This document shows, one piece after another, positions 36,257-44,866 of a stretch of DNA of 64,000 nt. The stretch lies in contig NZ_BNBI01000009.1 of the NCBI RefSeq assembly GCF_014655295.1, positions 1-64,000 on the forward strand, read 5' to 3'. Both the position numbers and the translations under genes were made by a program. This DNA is from Streptomyces fumanus (GTDB taxonomy: Bacteria > Actinomycetota > Actinomycetes > Streptomycetales > Streptomycetaceae). Numbering within the stretch: the stretch's first letter is position 1; each line of letters starts with the position of its first letter. The notes under the pieces are model-generated. The model did not search any database. It was given only the letters and a program-made list of their open reading frames with translations, and had not been told where the DNA came from.

Positions 36257-36781
36257 ATGTCCATCGGTCACACGCTGCTCGGCCTCCTGGAGGCCGGGCC
36301 CCGCCACGGTTACGACCTCAAGCGGGCCTTCGACGAGAAGTTCGGTCACGACCGGCCGCTGCATTACGGCCAGGTCTACTCGACCATGTCCCGGCTGCTG
36401 AAGAACGGCCTCGTGGAGGTCGACGCCGTCGAGGCCGGCGACGGCCCCGAGCGCAAGCGGTACGCCATCACCGAGGCCGGCGTCACCGACGTCGAGCGCT
36501 GGCTGACCACCCCGGAGAAGCCCGAGCCCTACCTCCAGTCGACCCTCTACACCAAGGTCGTCCTCGCCCTGCTCACCCAGCGCAACGCCGCCGACGTCCT
36601 CGACGTCCAGCGCGCCGAGCACCTGCGCGGCATGCGCATCCTCACCGACCGCAAGCGCAAGGGCGACCTCGCCGACCAGCTCATCTGCGACCACGCCCTG
36701 TTCCACATGGAGGCCGACCTGCGCTGGCTGGAACTGACCGCGGCCCGGCTCGACAAGCTCCGTCAGGCGGTGACCCGATGA
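36257..36781 (+). CDS. PadR family transcriptional regulator
   Basis: A 174-residue regulator. The winged helix is MSIGHTLLGLLEAGPRHGYDLKRAFDEKF with YGQVYSTMSRLLKNGLVEV and RKRYAITEAGVTDVERWL, followed by the helical PadR dimer domain. I chose the ATG at 36257; an upstream in-frame ATG (36206) lies inside the operator region. Its stop overlaps the ABC ATPase start (ATGA). It should repress this three-gene exporter operon until a drug- or envelope-related ligand binds. Confidence 0.93.
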   Translation: MSIGHTLLGLLEAGPRHGYDLKRAFDEKFGHDRPLHYGQVYSTMSRLLKNGLVEVDAVEAGDGPERKRYAITEAGVTDVERWLTTPEKPEPYLQSTLYTKVVLALLTQRNAADVLDVQRAEHLRGMRILTDRKRKGDLADQLICDHALFHMEADLRWLELTAARLDKLRQAVTR

Positions 36782-37467
36782 CCCCGCCCCCCGGTTCGCT
36801 GCTCTGCGCCGAGCAGCTCCGCAAGGTCTACGGCCCGACCGTCGCCCTGGACGGCGCCGAGTTCTCCATCCACCCCGGCGAGGTCGTCGCCGTCATGGGC
36901 CCCTCCGGCTCGGGCAAGTCCACGCTGCTGCACTGCCTCGCCGGGATCGTCACGCCCGACTCGGGGACGATCATGTACCAGGACCGGGAGCTGTCCGCGA
37001 TGAGCGACGGCGAGCGCAGCGCGCTGCGGCGCAGCGACTTCGGGTTCGTCTTCCAGTTCGGCCAGCTCGTGCCGGAGCTGACCTGCGTGGAGAACGTCGC
37101 CCTGCCGCTGCGGCTGAACGGCACACCGCGCAGGCCGGCCGAGCAGGCGGCGCTGAAGTGGATGGAGCGGCTGGAGGTCGACGACCTGGCGAAGAAGCGC
37201 CCCGGCGAGGTCTCCGGCGGCCAGGGCCAGCGCGTCGCGGTGGCCCGGGCGCTGGTCACCGAGCCCCGGGTGCTCTTCGCCGACGAGCCGACCGGCGCGC
37301 TGGACTCGCTCAACGGCGAGCGCGTGATGGAACTGCTCACCGACGCCGCCCGGACCACCAACGCCGCCGTCGTGCTGGTCACGCACGAGGCACGGGTGGC
37401 CGCCTACTCCGACCGCGAGATCGTCGTCCGGGACGGCAGGTCCCGGGACATGGAGCGGGCCGTATGA
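36778..37467 (+). CDS. ABC transporter ATP-binding protein (MacB/LolD-like)
   Basis: A 229-residue ATPase. Walker A is GPSGSGKST, the Q-loop region is FGFVFQFGQLVPELTC, the signature VSGGQGQRVAVARAL, and Walker B VLFADEPTGAL. It belongs to the LolD/MacB/FtsE-like group that pairs with FtsX-type permeases, here the next gene, whose start overlaps its stop. The complex probably acts as an antimicrobial or lipoprotein mechanotransmission system. Confidence 0.94.
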   Translation: MTPPPGSLLCAEQLRKVYGPTVALDGAEFSIHPGEVVAVMGPSGSGKSTLLHCLAGIVTPDSGTIMYQDRELSAMSDGERSALRRSDFGFVFQFGQLVPELTCVENVALPLRLNGTPRRPAEQAALKWMERLEVDDLAKKRPGEVSGGQGQRVAVARALVTEPRVLFADEPTGALDSLNGERVMELLTDAARTTNAAVVLVTHEARVAAYSDREIVVRDGRSRDMERAV

Positions 37468-39800
37468 ACGCCCGGCAGTGGTACCGGGACCTGGTCATGG
37501 GCGTCCGCTTCACCGTCACCGGCGGACGCGAGGGCTGGACCCGGGCCGTGCTGACGGGCGTCGGGGTCGGGCTCGGGGTGGCGCTGCTGCTGCTGACGAC
37601 GGCGATCCCGAGCGCGCTGGACGCCCGGCACGCACGGGAGGCCGCCCGCACCGACATCACCTTCTCCGCGTCCGCCCCCATGCCCCGGGCCGACGACACG
37701 CTGATCGCCGCCAATGTGGACACCGAGTACGGCGACCGGACCGTACGGGGCCGGGAACTGGAGCCGGAGGGCCCCCGGGCGCCGCTGCCGCCGGGCGTGG
37801 CCGAGTTCCCGGCCCCCGGCGAGATGGTCGTCTCCCCCGCGCTGAAGGAACTGCTGGCCTCGGACGCCGGGAAGCTGCTGCGCGAGCGGCTGCCGGACCG
37901 GATCACCGGCACCATCGGGGAGAGCGGCCTGGTCGGCTCCGCCGAACTCGCCTTCTTCCGGGGCGGCGACGGGCTGGCCGCCTACCTCGGCGACCAGCGG
38001 GTGCAGCGCATCGACCACTTCGGCGACCGGGACTCCGGCGCCGAGCCCCTGGACCCGGTGCTGCTCCTGCTGGTGCTGGTGGTCTTCGTGGTGCTGCTGA
38101 TGCCGGTCGCCGTGTTCATCGCCGCGGCCGTGCGGTTCGGCGGCGAGCGGCGCGACCGCAGGCTGGCGGCGCTGCGGCTGGTCGGCTCGGACAGCCTGAT
38201 GACCCGGCGGATCGCGGCCGGCGAGGCGCTGGCGGGGGCCGTGCTGGGGCTGCTGTTCGGCGCCGGTTTCTTCCTGATCGGGCGGCAGCTCGTGGGCGGC
38301 GCCGAGGTCTACGGCATCAGCGTCTTCCCGAGCTACCTCGACCCCTCTCCCGTACTGGCGCTGCTGGTGGCGGTGGCGGTGCCCGTGGCGGCGGTGCTGG
38401 TCACGCTGTTCACCCTGCGCGGGGTGGTCATCGAGCCGCTCGGCGTGGTCCGTACCGCCCGGCCCGCGCGGCGCAGGCTGTGGTGGCGGCTGCTGCTGCC
38501 GCTGGCCGGCCTGGCGATGCTCTACCCGATGATGGGGCAGGGCCGGGACCACGGGAACTTCAACCAGTACCTGGTGACCGGCGGTGTCGTCCTGCTGCTG
38601 ATCGGGGTGACCGCGCTGCTGCCCTGGCTGGTGGAGCGGGTCGTCGCCCGGCTCGGCGCGGGCGGCGTCTCCTGGCAACTGGCGGTCCGCCGCCTGCAGT
38701 TGAGCAGCGGCACCGCGGCCCGGATGGTCAACGGCATCGCGGTGGCGGTCGCCGGGGCGATCGCGCTGCAGATGCTGTTCGCCGGCGTCGAGAGCGACTA
38801 CACCAGGTCCACCGGCCAGGACACCACCCGCGCCCAGATGCAGGTGTCCGTGCCGCAGGAGGTGCCGGTCGCCGGGGCCGCCGCCGAGTTCGCGGCGACC
38901 AAGGGCGTACGGGGCGTGTCCGCGTACGCCGAGGGCTACGCCGGCGACCGCCGCTCGGACCCGGGCACCACCGCGCAACTGACCGTCGGCGACTGCGCGG
39001 CGCTGCGCGAGATCGCCCGGCTCGCGTCCTGCCGGGACGGCGACGCCTTCGTCGTCCGCGACGCCGAGTACGACACCGACACCCGCAAGCTGGCGGTGCC
39101 GGGGCGGACGCTGTACCTCGACCCGTCGTGGGAGGGCGTCCCCCGGAGCAAGGAGATCCCCTGGAAGGTGCCGTCCGGGCTGCGGGCGGCCGGCACCCGC
39201 ATCGGCATGACGGGCGGGGAGCAGAGCGGCTTCCTGCTCACCCCCAAGGCGCTGGCGGCCGACGCCGCACCGGCCCTGACCGGGCAGGTCTACCTCCGCC
39301 TCGACCGGGGCGCCCCGGACGCGATGGAGCGGGTGCGCAACACCGCGGCGGCCGTCCACCCGCTGGCCACGGCGATGACCTGGTCGGACACCGAGCGCAG
39401 CGACCGCTTCACCGCGATCCGCACCGGTCTGTTCGCCGGCGCCGCCTGTGTGCTGGCGCTGATCGGGGCGAGCCTGCTGGTCTCCCAGTTGGAGCAGTTG
39501 CGCGAGCGCAAGAAGCTGCTGTCGGCGCTGGTCGCCTTCGGCACCCGCCGCCGCACCCTCGGCCTGTCGGTCCTGTGGCAGACGGCCGTGCCGATCGCCC
39601 TGGGCCTGCTGCTGGCCTCGGCGGTGGGCCTCACCCTGGGCGCGGTGCTGCTGAGGATGACGGAGACCACCGTACGGATCGACTGGTCGAGCGTGCTGTC
39701 GATGACCGGGGTGGCCGCGGCGGTCGTCCTCGCGGTCACCCTGCTCAGCCTGCCGCCGCTATTCCGGCTGATGCGGCCCGAGGGCCTGCGCACCGAGTGA
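37464..39800 (+). CDS. FtsX-like ABC permease, duplicated topology
   Basis: A 778-residue permease. An N-terminal helix (about 28-48) is followed by an extracellular domain. A three-helix FtsX module (about 193-330), a further membrane region, a second large extracellular domain (about 430-640) and a final three-helix FtsX module (about 655-770) complete it. This 10-helix arrangement is common in actinobacterial MacB/BceB-like exporters. The 3' end overlaps the oxyR 3' end by 42 bases on the opposite strand. Confidence 0.9.
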   Translation: MNARQWYRDLVMGVRFTVTGGREGWTRAVLTGVGVGLGVALLLLTTAIPSALDARHAREAARTDITFSASAPMPRADDTLIAANVDTEYGDRTVRGRELEPEGPRAPLPPGVAEFPAPGEMVVSPALKELLASDAGKLLRERLPDRITGTIGESGLVGSAELAFFRGGDGLAAYLGDQRVQRIDHFGDRDSGAEPLDPVLLLLVLVVFVVLLMPVAVFIAAAVRFGGERRDRRLAALRLVGSDSLMTRRIAAGEALAGAVLGLLFGAGFFLIGRQLVGGAEVYGISVFPSYLDPSPVLALLVAVAVPVAAVLVTLFTLRGVVIEPLGVVRTARPARRRLWWRLLLPLAGLAMLYPMMGQGRDHGNFNQYLVTGGVVLLLIGVTALLPWLVERVVARLGAGGVSWQLAVRRLQLSSGTAARMVNGIAVAVAGAIALQMLFAGVESDYTRSTGQDTTRAQMQVSVPQEVPVAGAAAEFAATKGVRGVSAYAEGYAGDRRSDPGTTAQLTVGDCAALREIARLASCRDGDAFVVRDAEYDTDTRKLAVPGRTLYLDPSWEGVPRSKEIPWKVPSGLRAAGTRIGMTGGEQSGFLLTPKALAADAAPALTGQVYLRLDRGAPDAMERVRNTAAAVHPLATAMTWSDTERSDRFTAIRTGLFAGAACVLALIGASLLVSQLEQLRERKKLLSALVAFGTRRRTLGLSVLWQTAVPIALGLLLASAVGLTLGAVLLRMTETTVRIDWSSVLSMTGVAAAVVLAVTLLSLPPLFRLMRPEGLRTE

Positions 39801-40754
39801 CGCCTCGTCCGCCGCGCCCTCGTCCCCGACGATGCGGACCGGCAGTTCCCGCAGCGCCTCGCGCAGGGACGCGGCCAGTTGCCCGTACTCCGCCGAGCGG
39901 GCCGCGCCGGTGCGCATGGCGAGGGCGATGCGGCGGGTGGGGGCCGGGTCGGCGAAGTACCCGGTGAGCAGGCGGGAGGAGCGGGAGGTCTCCACCCGGA
40001 CCGCGGTGCGCGGCAGCAGGGTGACGCCGAGTCCGCCCGCCACCAGTTGCACCAGCGTGGACAGGCCGGCCGCCGTCGTGGTGGCCGGCACGTCCGCGCG
40101 TCCGGCCTCCCGGCAGATCTCCAGCGCCTGGTCGCGCAGGCAGTGCCCCTCGTCGAGCAGCAGCAGGTGCAGCGAGCGCAGCGCCGCACGCGGGATGCCC
40201 TCCCGGCCGCCGAGCCGGTGGTCGAGCGGGGTGACCAGCACGAACTCCTCGTCGAACAGCGGCAGTTCGGTGACCCCCGGCATGCCGAGCGGCACGGCGA
40301 GCAGCAGCAGGTCGAGCCGGCCCGAGGTGAGCCCGTCCAGCAGGCTCGCGGTCTGCTCCTCGTGCACCTGGAGGTCGAGGTCGGGGTAGCGGTCGTGCAC
40401 CAGCCGCAGCACGGTCGGCAGCACGTACGGCGCCACGGTCGGGATCACCCCGAGGCGCAGCGCGCCGGTGAACGGCGCCCGCAGCGCCGCCGCTTCCTCC
40501 AGCAGCGCCCCGACCTCCGCGAGCACCGCCTTCGCCCGGACCGCGAGCCGTTCACCGGCCGGCGAGAGCAGCACCTTGCGCGTCGTACGCTCGACCAGGG
40601 TCACCCCGAGGGCCTCCTCCAGCGCGGAGACCGCCCCGGACAGCGCGGGCTGGCTCATGCCGATCGCCGCGGCGGCGTCCCGGAAGTGCAGGTGCTCGGC
40701 GACCGCCGCGAAGGCGCGCAACTGGGCGAGACTGGGCTGCCTCGGCTTACCCAC
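39759..40754 (-). CDS. oxyR: LysR-type peroxide sensor OxyR
   Basis: A 331-residue LysR regulator. The N-terminal HTH is LAQLRAFAAVAEHLHFRDAAAAIGMSQPALSGAVSALEEALG. The redox pair Cys205 and Cys214 (DEGHCLRDQALEIC) has the same nine-residue spacing as E. coli Cys199/Cys208. Hydrogen peroxide should oxidise the pair and switch on ahpC. It diverges from ahpC over a 140-base promoter, the standard Streptomyces arrangement. Its C-terminal 14 codons overlap the FtsX-like gene. Confidence 0.95.
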   Translation of the reverse strand: MGKPRQPSLAQLRAFAAVAEHLHFRDAAAAIGMSQPALSGAVSALEEALGVTLVERTTRKVLLSPAGERLAVRAKAVLAEVGALLEEAAALRAPFTGALRLGVIPTVAPYVLPTVLRLVHDRYPDLDLQVHEEQTASLLDGLTSGRLDLLLLAVPLGMPGVTELPLFDEEFVLVTPLDHRLGGREGIPRAALRSLHLLLLDEGHCLRDQALEICREAGRADVPATTTAAGLSTLVQLVAGGLGVTLLPRTAVRVETSRSSRLLTGYFADPAPTRRIALAMRTGAARSAEYGQLAASLREALRELPVRIVGDEGAADEASLGAQALGPHQPE

Positions 40755-40894
40755 CGTACTGATAACTACCTCCGATCAACCCGACCGAGTGTAGCTATTT
40801 CCGTAATCAATGCACCGTGTGCCACCATCACGTCTGTCCAACCCATGGGAAACGTCCAGGCAAAACGGACGTTTCTTCGCTGCAAGGAGAGCGC
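40755..40894. promoter_or_regulatory. oxyR-ahpC divergent promoter region
   Basis: This region holds TGATAACTACCTCCGATCA, which has TGAT/ATCA arms, and a nearby GTAGCTATTT with a partial ATAG/CTAT-type pattern. Both are AT-rich islands compatible with OxyR tetramer binding. An AAGGAGA ribosome binding site precedes the ahpC GTG. Confidence 0.5.
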
Positions 40895-41449
40895 GTGCTC
40901 ACTGTCGGTGACAAGTTCCCCGAGTTCGAACTGACCGCCTGCGTCTCGCTGGAGAAGGGCAAGGAGTTCGAGACGATCGACCACAAGACCTACGAGGGCA
41001 AGTGGAAGGTCGTCTTCGCCTGGCCCAAGGACTTCACCTTCGTGTGCCCGACCGAGATCGCGGCCTTCGGCAAGCTGAACGACGAGTTCGCCGACCGCGA
41101 CGCCCAGATCCTCGGCTTCTCCGGCGACTCCGAGTTCGTCCACCACGCCTGGCGCAAGGACCACGACGACCTGCGTGACCTGCCGTTCCCGATGATGGCC
41201 GACTCCAAGCACGAGCTGATGCGTGCGCTCGGCATCGAGGACGAGGACGGCTTCGCCAAGCGCGCCGTCTTCATCGTCGACCAGAACAACGAGATCCAGT
41301 TCACCATGGTGACCGCCGGCTCCGTCGGCCGTAACCCCAAGGAGGTCCTGCGGGTGCTGGACGCCCTGCAGACCGACGAGCTGTGCCCGTGCAACTGGAC
41401 CAAGGGCGACGAGACCCTCGACCCGGTCGCGCTGCTGGCCGGGGAGTGA
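40895..41449 (+). CDS. ahpC: Alkyl hydroperoxide reductase AhpC (peroxiredoxin)
   Basis: A 184-residue 2-Cys peroxiredoxin. Peroxidatic Cys51 is in DFTFVCPTE; the C-terminal CPCNW supplies resolving cysteines 164 and 166. The GTG start has AAGGAGA four bases upstream. It reduces peroxides and is recycled by AhpD, encoded six bases downstream. Expression is expected to be OxyR-dependent. Confidence 0.97.
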   Translation: MLTVGDKFPEFELTACVSLEKGKEFETIDHKTYEGKWKVVFAWPKDFTFVCPTEIAAFGKLNDEFADRDAQILGFSGDSEFVHHAWRKDHDDLRDLPFPMMADSKHELMRALGIEDEDGFAKRAVFIVDQNNEIQFTMVTAGSVGRNPKEVLRVLDALQTDELCPCNWTKGDETLDPVALLAGE

Positions 41450-41455
41450 GCTGAC

Positions 41456-41989
41456 ATGTCCCTCGACTCCCTGAAGTCCGCCATACCGGACTACGCCAAG
41501 GACCTGAAGCTCAACCTGGGTTCGGTCATCGGCAACTCCGACCTCCCGGCGCAGCGGCTGTGGGGCACCGTGCTGGCGACCGCCATCGCCTCGCGCTCCC
41601 CCATCGTGCTGCGCGAGCTGGAGCCGGAGGCGAAGGCCAACCTGACGCCGGAGGCGTACACGGCCGCCAAGTCGGCCGCCGCCATCATGGCGATGAACAA
41701 CGTGTTCTACCGCACCCGGCACCTGCTGTCGGACCACGAGTACGGCACCCTGCGGGCCGGGCTGCGGATGAACGTCATCGGCAACCCCGGTGTCGACAAG
41801 GTCGACTTCGAGCTGTGGTCCTTCGCGGTCTCCGCCATCAACGGCTGCGGCATGTGCCTGGACTCCCACGAGCAGGTGCTGCGCAAGGCCGGCCTGGACC
41901 GGGAGACCGTCCAGGAGGCGTTCAAGATCGCGGCCGTGATCCAGGCCGTGGGCGCCACGCTGGACGCCGAGGCGGTCCTCGCCGGCTGA
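41456..41989 (+). CDS. ahpD: Alkyl hydroperoxide reductase AhpD
   Basis: A 177-residue all-helical protein with the active-site CGMC at residues 131-134 followed by DSHE (His138), as in mycobacterial AhpD. It passes electrons, probably from lipoamide or thioredoxin systems, to AhpC. It is translated with ahpC and ends at a strong terminator (42012-42045). Confidence 0.97.
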   Translation: MSLDSLKSAIPDYAKDLKLNLGSVIGNSDLPAQRLWGTVLATAIASRSPIVLRELEPEAKANLTPEAYTAAKSAAAIMAMNNVFYRTRHLLSDHEYGTLRAGLRMNVIGNPGVDKVDFELWSFAVSAINGCGMCLDSHEQVLRKAGLDRETVQEAFKIAAVIQAVGATLDAEAVLAG

Positions 41990-42011
41990 CCGGCGGCCAC
42001 CGCGTACGGAG

Positions 42012-42045
42012 GGGCCCCGCTCACCTTTGGTGGGCGGGGCCCTTT
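42012..42045 (+). terminator. Intrinsic terminator of ahpCD
   Basis: GGGCCCCGC-T-CACC (42012-42025) pairs with GGTG-G-GCGGGGCCC (42029-42042) over a TTT loop, with one U-G wobble, then TTT. Confidence 0.9.
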
Positions 42046-42104
42046 CGGTTCGGAAACCGCTGGCCGGGCCGACGCGCGTGACCGGTGGTCAGGGCGTCTT
42101 GCCG

Positions 42105-43595
42105 TCACGCGGACGCCGGGTCCGGGTCCGGGTCGCTGGGGCCCGGGTGGGGCCGGTCGGGACCGTGCGGCTCGGGGGCGGCGGGCGGGCCGGGATCATG
42201 TGGGCCCGGGTCACGTAGGTCCGGGTCGCCCGTGCCCAGCTCGCGGGGCGGTTCGGCGGCCGGGAGTTCCGGGGCCCCCGGGGACGCCGGGGGCGCCGGG
42301 TCCGCTCCCGGGGCGGCGTCCGTGGCCGTGGCGCCGCGCGGCCGGGGCGCCTGCCGAAGCGCGGACTCCCGGGAGTACGCCCGTAGATATCCCACCACCG
42401 TGTTGGTCACCGCGACCAGCGGTACGGCGACCACCGCGCCGCCGATGCCGGCCACCAGGCCGCCGGCCGAGACCGCCAGCACCACGGCGAGCGGATGCAC
42501 CCGCACCGCGCGCCCGAGGATGAACGGCTGGAGGATGTGCCCCTCGATCTGCTGCACCGCCAGCACCACCACGAGGGTCATCACGGCGGTGAACACGCCC
42601 TGCGTGACCAGCGCGACCACGACCGCGAGGGCACCCGACACCACCGCGCCGACCAGCGGCACGAACGCAAACAGGAAGATGAACACCGCCAGCGGCACGG
42701 CCATCGGCACGTCCAGGAAGTAGATGCCCAGGCCGATGAAGATGGCGTCGATCAGCGCCACGATCACCGTCCCGCGCACATACGCCGTCAGCGTCCGCCA
42801 GGCGCGCGGGCCGGCGCCGGCCACCCCGGGCCGGGCGGCGGCGGGGACCAGCTTCAGCGTCCACTCCCAGATGCGCCGGCCGTCGTAGAGCAGGAACAGC
42901 GTGGAGAAGACCGCCAGCAGGATGCCGGTGAGCGCCTCGACGACGACCGTCACGCCCTCCAGACCGGCCGAGGTGATCTGGTCGGTGTTGGCGCCGATCG
43001 CCTCCCGCAGATTCTTGGCGATCTCGTTGATCTGCTTGTCGGTGACGTGGAAGGGGCTGTCCAGCAGCCACCGGCGCAGCTCGTCGATGCCGTCCTGGAC
43101 CTGGTCGGAGAGGTTGTCGATGTTCTCCATGACCTGCCAGGTCACGAACCAGCCGATCAGCCCCATCACCACGAACCCGAGGAACGCGGTGAGCGCGGTG
43201 GCCGGTCCGCGCGGCACCCCGCGCCGCCGCAGCCAGGCGACCGACGGCTGGAGCAGCGCGGTCATCAGCAGCGCCGCCACGAAGGCCAGCACCACCAGTT
43301 GGACGGCGCTGATCACCCGCATCAGCACCCACAGGGTGCCGGCGAGCACCAGCAGCCGCCAGCCCGCCTCGGCGGCGACCCGTACGCCCCACGGCACGGC
43401 CTGCGCCGGGTCCGGGCGGATGGGGATGACGGTGGGATGCTCCAGGGGCGGCGGTACGGGTTCGGCCGGGCGCGGCGGTCCGGTCCCGGTGTCGGTCTCC
43501 TCCCGTTCCGCCTCGGCCCGGCGCTGGTCCAGCGTCCGGCTCACGCGGGTCAGCCCGGCACCCAGCCGGCCGATCCACCCTGGCACTCTCGACAT
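42105..43595 (-). CDS. AI-2E family (TqsA/PerM-like) membrane protein
   Basis: A 496-residue protein with about eight hydrophobic helices in the AI-2E family pattern, for example LWVLMRVISAVQLVVLAFVAALLMTALLQPSVAWLRRRGVPRG and the late VQQIEGHILQPFILGRAVRVHPLAVVLAV. Both ends are disordered, and the C-terminus has a DPGP/DPDP-rich tail of about 80 residues. I chose the ATG at 43595; the frame continues to 43628. Family members export AI-2 or act in Na+/Li+ exchange; which applies here is unknown. Confidence 0.88.
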   Translation of the reverse strand: MSRVPGWIGRLGAGLTRVSRTLDQRRAEAEREETDTGTGPPRPAEPVPPPLEHPTVIPIRPDPAQAVPWGVRVAAEAGWRLLVLAGTLWVLMRVISAVQLVVLAFVAALLMTALLQPSVAWLRRRGVPRGPATALTAFLGFVVMGLIGWFVTWQVMENIDNLSDQVQDGIDELRRWLLDSPFHVTDKQINEIAKNLREAIGANTDQITSAGLEGVTVVVEALTGILLAVFSTLFLLYDGRRIWEWTLKLVPAAARPGVAGAGPRAWRTLTAYVRGTVIVALIDAIFIGLGIYFLDVPMAVPLAVFIFLFAFVPLVGAVVSGALAVVVALVTQGVFTAVMTLVVVLAVQQIEGHILQPFILGRAVRVHPLAVVLAVSAGGLVAGIGGAVVAVPLVAVTNTVVGYLRAYSRESALRQAPRPRGATATDAAPGADPAPPASPGAPELPAAEPPRELGTGDPDLRDPGPHDPGPPAAPEPHGPDRPHPGPSDPDPDPASA

Positions 43596-43731
43596 GACCC
43601 GTCCTCTTCCCCCGTCTCTGCCCACCACTCCCCCCAGCAGTCGTCCGGTCCGACCGTACAGCGATCAGCCCCCCACCGTAGGACGGCGGGGGGCTGCGCG
43701 GGGTTGAGCGGCGACGAGGGTCGCGGGCGGC

Positions 43732-44442
43732 TCAGTACCAGTGGTTGGCCTGCCAGAACGACCAGGCGTCACAGGGGCTGCCGTACCGGTCGTTCATGTA
43801 GTTCAGGCCCCACTTGATCTGGGTGGCCGGGTTGGTCTGCCAGTCGGCGCCGGCCGAGGCGTACTTGCCGGCCGGCAGGGCCTGGAAGAGGCCGTAGGCG
43901 CCGGAGGAGGCGTTGACCGCCTTGTAGTTCCAGCTCGACTCGTGGTCCACGATGTTGCTGAAGCACTGGAACTGGCCGCTGGGCACCATCTGCCGTGCCA
44001 TCGCCTGGATCTGCGCCACGCTGTAGGAGCTCTGCACGGAGAAGGAGGAGGCGTCGCGGGTGGCGCTGCGGCTGGCGGCCTTCTTCGCCTCCGCGCGCTC
44101 CCTGGCGTCCTCGGCGGCCTTCCGCGCCGCCGCGTCGGCCTGCTTCTTCTTCGCGATGGCGGTCTTGGCGGCGGCCTTGCGGGCTGCCTCCGCGGCCTCC
44201 TTCTTCGCGTCCGCGTCCGCGGCGATGGCCTGGGCGTCGGCCTGCTGCGTCAGGGACGCGGTCTGCACCTGGGCCTGCTGGCCCGCGGGGATGTCCGCGA
44301 GCAGCGTGGTGCCACTGGCCGTCGCTTCGGCGTCGTTGTTGCTCTGCGCGGTGCTGCCCGAGGCAACGCCGACGACGCTTCCGACAGCGGTGACCGCGGT
44401 GGCCGAGGCCACTGCGAATCCCCGGACCGAGATCCGGCTCAC
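43732..44442 (-). CDS. Secreted transglycosylase-like SLT-domain protein
   Basis: A 236-residue secreted protein. The signal peptide (residues 1-31, ending GVASGSTA) is followed by an Ala/Lys/Glu-rich coiled coil (about 65-125). A C-terminal SLT-type domain begins QIQAMARQMVPSGQFQCFSNIVDHESSWNYKAVNASSGAYGLFQALPAGK, with the catalytic Glu in DHESSW. It should cleave or remodel peptidoglycan. The GTG start has GGAAGGAAAA just upstream. The long 5' region suggests complex control. Confidence 0.92.
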   Translation of the reverse strand: MSRISVRGFAVASATAVTAVGSVVGVASGSTAQSNNDAEATASGTTLLADIPAGQQAQVQTASLTQQADAQAIAADADAKKEAAEAARKAAAKTAIAKKKQADAAARKAAEDARERAEAKKAASRSATRDASSFSVQSSYSVAQIQAMARQMVPSGQFQCFSNIVDHESSWNYKAVNASSGAYGLFQALPAGKYASAGADWQTNPATQIKWGLNYMNDRYGSPCDAWSFWQANHWY

Positions 44443-44866
44443 ACGGTTTTCCTTCCAGCATCGCCCGCTTCGGTGACCCTCGCGGACGCGATCGTGCCCC
44501 TGGCGCTGGCCTCCCCAACTGCGGGGTCACGGGAGGCGCGGACCCGGTGGGCAACTCCCTCGGCGGGAGCGCCGCGTGGTGCTCGGGCGGCATACGACGC
44601 TGCTATGGAGTTGGTGCGGACGGTGCCGCTGTGCCGTACCGCGCTGGGGATACGGCTGTGTCGTATGCGGGGCCTGACAGGAATGAGACTCTGCCGTAAC
44701 CCGACGCCGGGTGGCAATTCCGAGTTGCGTGTGAAAGCTCACATCCCGTTTGGCCCCAGGGATTCGCGGAAAATCCCGCACACGAAGGCGCCGCCCGGCT
44801 AGGCTCTCTGCCTTTCCGGACGGCGCCGACGGCGGTGCGGACCGGCCCTTTCCGGGCCGGGTGCGC
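44443..44866. promoter_or_regulatory. Long upstream region of the SLT gene, with a CRP-like palindrome
   Basis: This 424-base gene-free region lies between the SLT gene and the phoH 3' end. TGTGAAAGCTCACA at 44730-44743 is a perfect TGTGA/TCACA palindrome with a four-base spacer, similar to Crp sites. GCATACGAC near 44590 has its reverse complement near 44659, and TACGGCA-type units recur on the minus strand. I looked for the conserved CAGCTAAC-type core of a ydaO (c-di-AMP) riboswitch and did not find it. Confidence 0.5.

Noticed and set aside
44443..44866. ydaO (c-di-AMP) riboswitch upstream of the SLT-domain gene
   Set aside because: Such riboswitches precede several Streptomyces wall hydrolases, but the conserved CAGCTAAC-type core is absent here.
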